Positions 47,639-56,844 of a stretch of DNA of 64,000 nucleotides are shown one piece after another. The stretch is from Acorus gramineus. Lineage: Eukaryota > Streptophyta > Magnoliopsida > Acorales > Acoraceae. The first letter of the stretch is position 1; the number at the start of each line of letters is the position of its first letter. Below the pieces are notes generated by a model. That model ran no database searches. It was not told where the DNA came from and saw only the letters and a program-made list of their open reading frames with translations. The translations under genes were made by a program, and so were the position numbers. The DNA lies in the NCBI GenBank assembly GCA_030737835.1, contig CM060852.1, positions 8,328,007 through 8,392,006 of the forward strand, read 5' to 3'.

Positions 47639-48118
47639 CTGTAAAAGTGCCAAAAACAGAAAACTTGATTGATCATGGTGAAAAGGAGCAATTAGAAATG
47701 TCACAGTTCCAGAGTAGACTTTGTCCTGCACCAACATTATGATCAAAGTAATCTTTTATATAAAACAAGCTAATCAAACACTGGGATCAGGGTAGCCTCA
47801 ACCAAAAACACAGAATTTGTGAGGAATGCATGTCATATCCTCAGAAGCCATGATTTGTGAATGTGAGGGAATGATTTCAACAACTGATTTAAGTTATCAA
47901 CAGTACAACACCTGAATCTGTGTTTTTTTGAACTAGATTTGCTCTATGCTTTTACCATTTGCTTCAATTGCCTAATTCCATCTAAGCTCAACATTTCATA
48001 TTGCTAGAATACTGCCACTTTGTAGAATTCATGCCAATTAAACAATCCTAGCAATAAAATGAAATTTCTGAATATAATATAAAAATGTGAGAATAAATTA
48101 AGTGAATGAATTTATAAA

Positions 48119-48515
48119 ATATAGCCTTTATCCCCACCCATCTTTTCTCCGACCCCAGCCAAAAAAAACCAAATTTTTTTTTTTGGGGCGGTGGCGGGGA
48201 GGGGGCAGATGGAAGAGACCCAGATGGGGGAGGGGAGAGAGGGGGGAGACAGGGAGGAGAGTGGCTGACAGACGCATGTGAGAGGGGGGGGAGGATGCGA
48301 CGACTCCTCCCTTCTCTCTCCCGTTCTCCCCCTCTCTTTCTCTCTCTCTTCCTCCCTGGCATCCACCACCCTCCTCCCCCCTCCCTGACCTCCTCCATCA
48401 GCCACCTCTCCCTTCATCACTATCTCTCTCTCTCTTCCCCAACCCCACCACCAATAAAGTTGTTTTTTGGGGGTGGGGACAGGGAAAAGGGGGGGTGAGA
48501 GTAGCCACTTCCCTT
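48119..48515. repeat. Purine/pyrimidine mirror block, possible GC-rich TIR element
   Basis: A G/A-rich stretch (48184-48298, with several runs of four to nine G) is followed by a C/T-rich stretch (48300-48445), so the strand can fold back on itself. The outer edges ATAGCCTTTATCCCCACCCA and, on the minus strand, AGTGGCTACTCTCACCCCCC recall the tips of the hAT-like family at 43338 and 59140. Long open frames across this block arise from biased composition. Confidence 0.5.
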
Positions 48516-49188
48516 ATAAAATGAAAATAAATGTTTTTCTCTAGGGGAGAATACACAGACAGAAACAAGCATCTAATAGTAAAAAAAACTGCCACAAAGT
48601 GGGTAAACTACCAAATTCACACCTCCATCAGGAGCAATGTAGGGGAAAAAAAGGACACTGTTTCGCATATTTTCAGAGTTTTCTCTACTTAGTCAAGAAA
48701 CATCATACGGAAAGGAAATACAAATAAGCTATATTAATAATCATGATTTTCCAAGTTTAAATCATCCTCCAATGCAAATGAATCTGAAGCATACTATATC
48801 GACAGCCAAACAAGCCCGAATTTACATTGTAACCTGAAGTACAAAATTTCAAAAGGTAAATAGAATAAAGAAAATATAAAGCAAGCTGGAGAAATTACAT
48901 TTCATATTTGAAAGACAAACTAACAGCCATACAATGAGTAGCCACCCTTTTCTGTGTGATCGAAGAGCATGGATAGTTTATTATCAACCGTAGCTCTAGA
49001 AAGAATATGCACTAACATTATGTCCTTGATGTATTCTGCCCATCAAGTCTGATCTATACGTCAATATGTTACCTTAAATTCAAACTGAAAAAAAACCAGG
49101 ATTTCCTTCCACAAAGTTCCCATTAATCGATGACTGCCATGCATTTATTGTTCTTCACATTTGGTTTATCAAACAATATCCTAAGAAC
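48516..49188. other. Downstream flank of the TADA1-like gene
   Basis: Probably includes its 3' UTR on the minus strand. AT-rich, with no other gene or repeat noted. Confidence 0.4.
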
Positions 49189-50115
49189 TTAGGACCCCTC
49201 CCAAGCAAACAAGCTTATCTTCTCAAGTTGTGTAGGCCAATCTTCCCCAAGTAACCGAGGATTCAATTGCATGGCTGCTTGAAAATCCAACAAAGATGCC
49301 GAAAATCCCTGCCTTGGTCGCAAATTATTCTTATGCACCCTTGCTAGCTCCATGCAAGGCCTGATCAACCTCTTGAGGAACGCATCCAAACCTCCATTCA
49401 GGACATCAGTATAATCCATCGAGACACTGAGTCCCTCCGCTTCCAACTTACTTTCCAACCGCTCCTTCAATGCTTTCACATCGGGCAAAACGGAGCTATT
49501 AGAACAAGTTTCCCGAACAATTGACATGGATTTATGAATCACCTTCTTGGAAGATTTGGAACGCATAACCACCCCAAATGGGGGCCTCAAAGGGCTCCTA
49601 CTCTGAATATTCGGGCTCCAAGCTTCCTGCTCAACCTCCTCTCCATCCTCCACCGAGCCCACGAAGGCCTTGCTTCCCACGGAGATTAATTCAGGCTCAT
49701 TCGGCCTTTGAATGACGCAAGACTTCGTGCCCTGACTATCTGGCCCGAGGGGGCTTGGGCGATCCTGATACTTGCGGGTGCTAGTGGATCGTCCCCTCCG
49801 CGGGGATAGAGGGATTGCATCCCTCCATTGTCCATTCAGAATCTTGGACCCCTTTGGGGCTTCTTTGCTTGGAGGTGTTTGAGATAGGCAAGCATTGATT
49901 AGGATCGAACGGATGAAAGAGTTGTGGAGTCTGATGTTTTCCCTACCAATCGAAGCAAAACAGAGCTTATCAAATTCATACTTGCTTATTTTGAGCCTGA
50001 GAAACCTTGTGAGGTCCATAAAGTACTTCTCTGCCCGCTCTCGGCCGAGCTTCTTGATAATATGCATCTTGAGCTCCAGCATGTCGATCCGTGAAGATCG
50101 CAATCGGGCCGGCAT
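49189..50115 (-). CDS. TADA1/Hfi1-like SAGA coactivator subunit
   Basis: A single uninterrupted coding exon of about 308 aa. TADA1 (yeast Hfi1/Ada1) is a core structural subunit of the SAGA histone-acetyltransferase complex in the nucleus. The N-terminal conserved module reads SSRIDMLELKMHIIKKLGRE, then AEKYFMDLTRFLRLKISKYE, then LHNSFIRSILINACL. A Ser/Pro/Arg-rich linker (about 80-190) follows, then VMRSKSSKKVIHKS and a C-terminal segment with DVKALKERLESKLEAEGLSV and RQGFSASLLDFQAAMQLNPR. I chose the ATG of MPARLRSSRIDM; an upstream in-frame ATG at 50133 (MIWVPT) adds six residues outside the family core. The overall layout matches Arabidopsis At2g14850/At4g33890/At2g24530-type proteins from memory. 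Intact. Confidence 0.9.
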   Translation of the reverse strand: MPARLRSSRIDMLELKMHIIKKLGRERAEKYFMDLTRFLRLKISKYEFDKLCFASIGRENIRLHNSFIRSILINACLSQTPPSKEAPKGSKILNGQWRDAIPLSPRRGRSTSTRKYQDRPSPLGPDSQGTKSCVIQRPNEPELISVGSKAFVGSVEDGEEVEQEAWSPNIQSRSPLRPPFGVVMRSKSSKKVIHKSMSIVRETCSNSSVLPDVKALKERLESKLEAEGLSVSMDYTDVLNGGLDAFLKRLIRPCMELARVHKNNLRPRQGFSASLLDFQAAMQLNPRLLGEDWPTQLEKISLFAWEGS

Positions 50116-51010
50116 TGTGGGTACCCAGATCAATTACGAGCATCAATAACAAGGGGAAAAACAGTACCTCTTGTATCCAATTGAAACCCAGAATAGCCCA
50201 AATCCAAATCACACGACCGCGAACGAATTCAATTGTTCTTAACTGTAGAGATTACAAAAAATGGGGGAAACCCCACAGAGAAAATTAGACCAAAATCCAA
50301 TTTTAAGCAAAAATGTTGCTTTAAAGGAAACACAGATGAAGTAATCCCCAGAAGAACGCAACATCAAATTGAATGAATTCAACTGTTTCGAGCCGTAGAG
50401 ATCCCATAAAATGGAGGGATAAAAAAAATCAAACTAGTCCAAAAACATGATTCTGATCAATGAATTGCCAACTATTGAAAGTTTAAAACCTAGTTGCCCA
50501 TCAGCATCACAACTAAACCCAGACGAAGCAACAAACGAACCAAGCAAATATTGCCCAAAATGCGATTTCCATCAAATGAAGTCTAAATCACAAAAACCAG
50601 TTCGCAAAAAATCAGATTTAATAAGAAATCCAGATGAAGCAACAAGCCTACCAAACAAAAAAAACCGACTTGATCGGATTAGCCCTCAATTAGAGAAACC
50701 TAGTTCGCAAAAATGACAGATTTACCAAGAAATCCAAATAGCACAACAAACCCATCATGTGAATAACCCCAAAACGAAATATTTGATTGAAAGAACCCTC
50801 AATTAGGGAAACCCAAATAGCAAAAATGTCAGATTTTACTAACAAACCCACCAAACGAACAACCCCCAAAAAACGCGGTCCATGATCGAATGAAGCCTCG
50901 CAAAATGTGATTAAAATGAAATCCAGATGAATCCAATAATAGAAGCAATCAAAGAGAGTGCAACAAGAGAGTCCAAAAGAAGGAGAAGAGAAGATCGGAC
51001 CTTGAGCGTC
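50116..51010 (-). other. 5' leader and probable leader intron of the TADA1-like gene
   Basis: On the minus strand the presumed first exon lies near 51000-51035 (CCGGCGGTCGAAACAGACGC), with a weak donor CTCAAG/GTCCGA. The region 50220-50960 is built from degenerate repeats: GAATTCAATTGTTCTTAACT beside GAATTCAACTGTTTCGAGCC, and several AAATCCAGATGAAGCAAC variants. Which acceptor precedes the ATG is not clear. Confidence 0.4.
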
Positions 51011-51189
51011 TGTTTCGACCGCCGGAAATCAATAAAGAATTTTATTTTTTATTTTTTTTTGTTGGGTCTCTCGGTTGATTCGGGTCAAGGCATTATTTTT
51101 TGAGCGCTTATACACACCGGAAAACAATAAAGATATATATATATGGTTGGGTCTCTCGGTTGATTCGGGTCAAGGCATTATTTATTCAG

Positions 51190-51400
51190 AGCTGATACAC
51201 ACAGTCCTTTCATATTACTGTAGTCTATTTTACAATTTTATATATTATAATAGTTATACATTTAACTCTTTCACATTAGTCTATTTTATAATTTTATATA
51301 TTATAATAACATAATATATAATTTAATTTTTTTTTATCATAAAAAAAATATTTTAACGTATTTTAATATATATTTTATTTTATATAACGTGTATGATTTT
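51190..51400. repeat. AT-rich dispersed repeat with internal duplication
   Basis: The phrase TAGTCTATTTTACAATTTTA then TATATTATAATA occurs twice (51223 and 51279). It is followed by a T-run and TATTTTAATATATATTTTAT, the same order as at 27690 and 32935. Just upstream, GGGTCTCTCGGTTGATTCGG is also duplicated (51063 and 51148). Confidence 0.55.
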
Positions 51401-51408
51401 TTAAAGGG

Positions 51409-51668
51409 ATTTTTAGTTTTAAGTCTCCACAAACCATCATATTTAGTGATCGATCCCTCCCTTCTTCGTATTTAGGTTTTAGTCCCAAGATTTAAATGAT
51501 AGTTCTTTTTAGTCCCTGAAAGGGACTGGCCATAAATTATTTAATTTACTTTTTAATCCCTCTGAGGGACCTATCCATGAATTATCCTTTAAATCTAAAA
51601 TCTAAATACGAAGAAGGGAGGAATCGATCACTAAATATGATAGTATGTAGGGACTTAAAATTAAAAAT
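51409..51668. mobile_element. 260-bp MITE with long inverted arms
   Basis: The left arm (ATTTTTAGTTTTAAGTCTCC, later ATTTAGTGATCGATCCCTCC) is the inverse of the right arm (GGAGGAATCGATCACTAAAT, later GGACTTAAAATTAAAAAT). Arms are about 70 bp. ATTTTTTAAA occurs just outside each end, compatible with a 9-10-bp duplication. A truncated relative opens the window (1-125). Confidence 0.7.
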
Positions 51669-52112
51669 TATTTTTTAAAAAAACAAAAAATCAGAATCAA
51701 CTACAACGGGAACTGTAACGAAGGGCTGCGTCTATTTCCTTATTTTTTAGTTCAAGTTCTAACTCGCACGACAGGATTAAACGCACGTGTGGGTTGACAT
51801 GGGTTTGAAAGATCTAAAGAAACCGGCGCGGGTTTCGGTTGGTTGGATCGCGGGTTTCGGTTGGACAGCTGTCGTGAAGTTTTTTTTAAGTGCTTTCCAG
51901 CACTATTTCCGGTTGTTTTCATATAAAAAAAAAATTTATATTATCTATAAACATATACATGTAATTTATTAAAACATGTATTTTAATTTTTTATAAAAAT
52001 ATGTATCTCATTAAATAAAATATATTATTTTTAAAAAAATTTAAAATACATGTAGATTGAAATTGATGATGGAAATTACGTAACATTATTTTTTTTTTTT
52101 CACGCTGAAACA
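51669..52112. other. Intergenic DNA
   Basis: A GC-richer patch at 51780-51870 holds a duplicated GCGGGTTTCGGTTGG. The rest is AT-rich, with no gene. Confidence 0.4.
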
Positions 52113-52120
52113 CTCGTATG

Positions 52121-52578
52121 CAATGCTTTAAAATTCAAACAGTTCAATAAACGGAAAAATCATCAAATCAAGAATTATTGATTTAACCATCAGGGTAACT
52201 GAATTTAAACCGTGACATAGTTATAATATAATAAATATATTAATCATCAGCGCTAAATAAAAAATATGAAATATTTCATAAAAACTTGCATAAATTTTTT
52301 TTTTAACATCATAACATGATAAAGTATATAAAAATCTAAGTTTTTTTTATTAGATTTAATATTTTATCAAGTAATTAATTACAATTTCTATTAATAAAGA
52401 ATCAATTGGTTTAATCAAACTATGTCGGTTCACGAAAATAGTCGGTTCAATCAGTTAGTTAATTGGGTTTTACCAATTTTTTATATCATCAGATTTTCAA
52501 GATAAACTGAACCAAAATTCAAAATGGGTGAATGTTTAACCGATTCAACCGGCTGAGTGGATCAGTTTTAAAACACTG
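52121..52578. mobile_element. hAT-like MITE, 8-bp target duplication
   Basis: The termini CAATGCTTTAAAA (left) and CAGTGTTTTAAAA (right, minus strand) match the common CAGTGTTTTAAAA type of hAT ends. CTCGTATG (52113-52120) and CTCATATG (52579-52586) form an 8-bp duplication with one mismatch. Near the right end are CCGATTCAACCGG-type motifs, and GTCGGTTC is repeated at 52424 and 52441. Non-coding. Confidence 0.85.
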
Positions 52579-52586
52579 CTCATATG

Positions 52587-54121
52587 GGCTCCATCACTTA
52601 GAGGATGCAAAAAAAAACTATTTGTTCAAAGAAAAAATACATGTATCTTAATATATACTTCAATTTGTATAACATCATATACTTCAATGAATTTTTTTAT
52701 GAAAAAAATCAATAAAAATTGAATATAAGATTGCACGATAGGCTAGACGTATCATTTTCCTTTCTCTTTAATTTTTTGAAATAAGACCCAGACAGCATGA
52801 CAATAGGAAGCTACTTTTTCTAAGTATTGGCGTGAATAGATCCAGTCTTACACCATCGCGCAAAACAGGTTTGGGGATTGAAAATCTTTCTCTTGAGTTT
52901 TTACAATGAAAAGGTTCTGGTATGCATTTTTATATATAAAAAAAAAAAGAATGAAGTCCAACAAATTTAATGGATCAGTTTATTGGGAAAATATAAAAAA
53001 TTTCCAGCAATACTCATATACCTCTTTTAACGAGGAATGACGGCTGCGAGAAAGGGCACATTTTGGAATAGATGGTTAGGGTTGGAAAAAAAATGACTGT
53101 TTTTTAAATTTCTCAATTTTCAAAATAGATGATTGAGGTTGAAAAATAGCTATAATTACAATATTATCTAATTTTCGGAATAGATGGTTAAGGTAGCAAA
53201 TAGCTATAATTACATTAATAACCTTACAAAACACATTTCCATCAAGACAAAAACTTATTTTTTCAAAACATTATGCAATTTCTCCAAACCATGCAAGTAC
53301 TTAAAATTTGAAACCCCATCTGTTTTGAGTGGAGATCTTCTCCGGAATGGTTTACAACATTTCTTTTCGTGTTGGTTCACAATCCTCTCCATTGGAAACA
53401 TATTACAATATAGATAATTTATAGGACAATTTATATTTTTGGTCCCATTTTTTTTCAAAAATGGACCAGAATCAGTTATATTAGCAAAATTGTCCCTCCA
53501 TTGTGTGTCAACAATAACCTACTCTTGTACATAACTTATTGTGTGTGAACATTAAGGTATGTACATCTATAAAATATGAAGTATATACCCTAATAAATTA
53601 AATGATATCATATATAAAAATACAAAGAATTTTCAACAAGATATATACTTTATTACAATAAGTGAAGGAGACTAACGAAACATGTGAAACTGAATTTAAA
53701 ACTGTAAAAAGGATAGAAGATAACAATACCCACAAAATAATTATAAATATCATTGATAGGGAGAACATGTTCTGTCAATGCTATACGTGTCTCATAATTA
53801 TTACTGAAGGGTTAAAGAACTTAAAAACACACACTTTGTGGATGGCTTTTCCAATGAGGATAGAACAAAATAAAATGTTTTTTAAGCTCCATTTGAAAGT
53901 ACATCGGGGCATCCACAGTGGGCACAACACGAGGGGAGGGGGGGAAGCATTGTTTTAAGGAGCCGGGGGAACGCCAAAAAAAAAAAAAGACAGAACATGT
54001 GAATACGACAACATCTTTTAGTGTGTTTCACACATATGTAAAAAACTTGTTTGCCTCCGCATTCACGTCTACTGGCCGCCGCAAACTCAAATGTAGTCAA
54101 AATGCCATGCTAAACTGACCC
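52587..54121. other. Intergenic DNA with small repeats
   Basis: Contains an AT-rich dispersed repeat fragment (52615-52770), a loose tandem repeat at 53055-53215 (GGAATAGATGGTTAGGGTT, then AATAGATGATTGAGGTT, then GGAATAGATGGTTAAGGT, with AATAGCTATAATTACA twice), and a GC-richer stretch at 53900-54015 that starts GGGGCATCCACAGTGGGCAC, a MITE-like tip. No gene is supported. Confidence 0.4.
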
Positions 54122-54290
54122 TTAGCCCATATTTGGATATAGAATAACACTTATTCTAAAATATACAGTTATACCAGCATAAATGAATATAACAGTAAAA
54201 TCAATGATTGATTTTATATTTGATTGTGTTTTGAATTATTTTTGTTGAAAAATGTAATAATAAAGTTTTCACATACGGCACTTTCTTTTC
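54122..54290. mobile_element. Truncated MITE of the intron-1 family
   Basis: TTAGCCCATATTTGGATATA, then TTGATTGTGTTTTGAATTAT and GTAATAATAAAGTTTTC reproduce the left half of the family at 5311 and 20574. The right half is missing after about 54280. Confidence 0.5.
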
Positions 54291-54729
54291 ACATAAAAAA
54301 AAAAATCTTTGAATCTCTTCTGAAAATGAACCAAGATTCATGTTATATCTCAATGTCTAATGTTGGTGTAACCACTGATAGCCTACTCTTATTTGCAAGA
54401 TTTCCACATACATGTAAAATGGAAAAGACTCAATATGATTGTCAAGGAGACATCAGATCCTTACCGCGGGAAGTGATTTTCAAACTAGACCAATCTATCT
54501 ACAGATTAGTAAAGGAAAGTTGCAGTTATTGCAGCAGATTTAAAGTTGGACACAACAGTGGCCCAAACAAATAAGATATTAGAAAGTTATACAATAATTA
54601 AGAGGCTCCAACTTCTAAAACACAATGACAGATGTTTATGCCTGTTTTGGAGTTCTGGCTAGAAAAAGCTCATTTTGGCTAGACATAGGAGTGGACAGGT
54701 ATGCAACAATAGACCCTGACCAAGAAAAA

Positions 54730-55880
54730 AATGGAGCAATGTTATCTATAGAGGGATAAGATTGGTGATTTATATAATGAAACTCTGGGAGAGTGGTCGA
54801 ATGAAGATTGAGGAAAGGGACGAGAATATCAGAACATAAGTATAGCTTCATGCAAAGGAGGTCAACCATGGATACCATTTACTTAATCAGAAAACTAATA
54901 TATACGCCTGGAAAAGTGAGGGAAAACCTATACAGTTTTCATTGATGTAGAAAACAAAAAACATGACGGGATTTTGAAAGGGTATTTTTTTGGTGGGTGT
55001 TGACGGGGAAGGCGCTGATCAAGGTTAAAGTCATCTTAATATAGATATGTAAGGGAGTGTTTTTACTAGCATGAGGACTGTCATTGGAGGAACTAGTGAT
55101 GTTCTAGTTGGAATAGGCATTCACCGTTAGAAGCTGGCATTTCGCCATCACTTTGTTTTTCTTCTGAAATCTTGTCAAGAATGATTGATTTTCAGAAACA
55201 AAAATGATGTTCATTGGTGCATGATCTCCCTGGATCATATAGTATTGATCGATGAAACAAAAGTAGGGTGAATTTTATATTGCAAAAGATAGAGAAATGG
55301 AGTCGAAATGGATTGAAAGTTAGTAGGAAAAAAACAGTATATAGAATGTGATATTAAGGGTTTTGGGGAAGAGGCTCTGGGTAGTGATACAGGAAAATGG
55401 AAAATTTGATGAGGATGAAATCAATTTGAACTAAAGCTGGTTGGATCAATTGGAAGAGTGCTCCATGGTTGTTCAAACAGAAGTATTAGAGAAAAAAGAA
55501 AAAAATTGAAAGACTGTGGTTAGGCTTGCCATGTCAGATAGGTCAGAATGTAGGGCTATCAAGATAAAACATGTGAATCGAAAGTGTATGATAGAAATGA
55601 GGATATTGTATGATAGTATGGGAAATGAAATGGTAGGGCATCATCCTGGTTGGTTTGCACATGTGCAACATTGTCAAGTAATGCACCTGCAAATTATGGG
55701 AAGGATAGTTTTGGTTTTTTTAGGTGTTAGATAAAAGTGGTTCGGAAGGATACCAAGCATAATATATTCACTGTGGGAATGACCTCAGACATTGATTTAT
55801 GCCGCATGAGTTCACAAAGCTGGCTCCAAACATATGGTAAATGGGCTATATTGGTTTTGATGGATACTACGCATGCCATT
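54730..55880 (+). pseudogene. Decayed LINE reverse transcriptase (RTE-like, plant non-LTR)
   Basis: Pieces in shifting plus-strand frames follow the order of a non-LTR reverse transcriptase. In order: YRGIRLVIYIMKLWE (54751), FMQRRSTMDTIYLIRKLIY (about 54847), FIDVENKKHDG (54938), TSMRTVIGGTSDVLVGIGIH (about 55066), WCMISLDHIVLIDET at the site of the usual FADDIVLI motif, KWSRNGLKVSRKKTVYRM, then SECRAIKIKHVNRKCMIEMR and GWFAHVQH near the C-terminal end (55546-55665). The catalytic FADD is replaced by SLDH, and several stops and frameshifts interrupt the frame. It is a dead remnant; no poly(A) tail or duplication was identified. Confidence 0.8.
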
Positions 55881-56844
55881 GATCTGAGCAAACAAAAAAG
55901 GTACAGTTTCCAATGAAGAATAGTGAGTCTTCAATTCTTCATTATATCACATCTCTCTATTGGCTACGGATCATTTTTTTACTAATGCCATTTATTAGTA
56001 TTTCATCTTATATTTTGAAATCTTCCTCAACACCTATCTCATTTCTGTTAATGAGCGATCAATTTTTTATTTATTATTTTGAGAGAGAAAAAAGTTTGAC
56101 TACATTTTTATTTTTATTTTTTTGATAGAAATGATAGGCTATCACCCTCAAGTTAATAAATAGGAGAGAAAGAGCCCAAAAGGGAAATACAAACTAATCA
56201 AAACAACCAACAACAACACCCATCCTCGACACATCCATTATCGACCTTCAAAAGATTGGCCATATTACTAGTTCAATAGAAGAAGTACATGGCCAAAACA
56301 ACAGGAAAGAAAAGGAAAACAAAGAGGGAGGAAAGACAAGTAGTCTTCAAAAAAATAAATGCACTGCACATAAATAAAACTTTGGGGGCAAAATCTATGC
56401 ATAGACAGCTCATGGTGTGAGATTTAGATCTGAACCATAAAACAAAGTGTCATTGATCTTCTCCTCTCAAAAAAAGGTATCTTTGATATTAATTCTCCAG
56501 AAATAGGACATACTTTCGATAAATAATGAGTAATGGCAGTTAGCAGTAGTGCATAAGATAAAGGCATAGAAACACTCAAAATTATAGATATAATTGAAAT
56601 CCTGTGATGCCTAATTTTAGAAAGTCTATTTCCAATAACATATGAAACCAGTATTCCATTTTAATGAATATTTAAACATTTAAATCAAGATAATATATGA
56701 ATAACATGCCACCAAATTCAATGAGAACTTGGACTTGTGAAATGATGTACTTTAGTTACATTTATGGGATATATATCTTGACAAACTTCTATAATCTAAG
56801 CATACATTTGTGTCATTTTGATAAATATACAAGTCTGTTGCTCT
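55881..56844. other. Intergenic DNA and probable 3' flank of the transporter gene
   Basis: No gene supported. The stretch just before 56845 is likely 3' UTR of the minus-strand transporter gene. AACAACCAACAACAACACCC at 56202 is a low-complexity tract. Confidence 0.4.

Larger units (their letters stand above)
44259..48118 (-). other. Gene-like region with scattered minus-strand exon candidates
   Basis: Less AT-extreme than its surroundings and dotted with minus-strand splice signals (donors near 44909, 45565, 46247, 46634, 47402). Three exon-like pieces are listed separately. They do not join into a full reading frame that I can defend. A fragment GTGACGCCTCGCCCGTTGAG at 47182 resembles the LTR-like sequence near 31970. 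Possibilities: a real gene with missed exons, a decaying gene, or the extended 3' part of a transcript from the TADA1-like side. Confidence 0.35.

Noticed and set aside
48048-48595. Pro- and Arg/Glu-rich open frames
   Set aside because: They follow from the G/A-rich and C/T-rich blocks. Translations are low-complexity and appear on both strands.
54224-54574. A 116-codon plus-strand frame upstream of the LINE remnant
   Set aside because: It begins inside a truncated MITE, and no RT or ORF1 motif could be seen. It may be part of the decayed LINE, but this cannot be supported.
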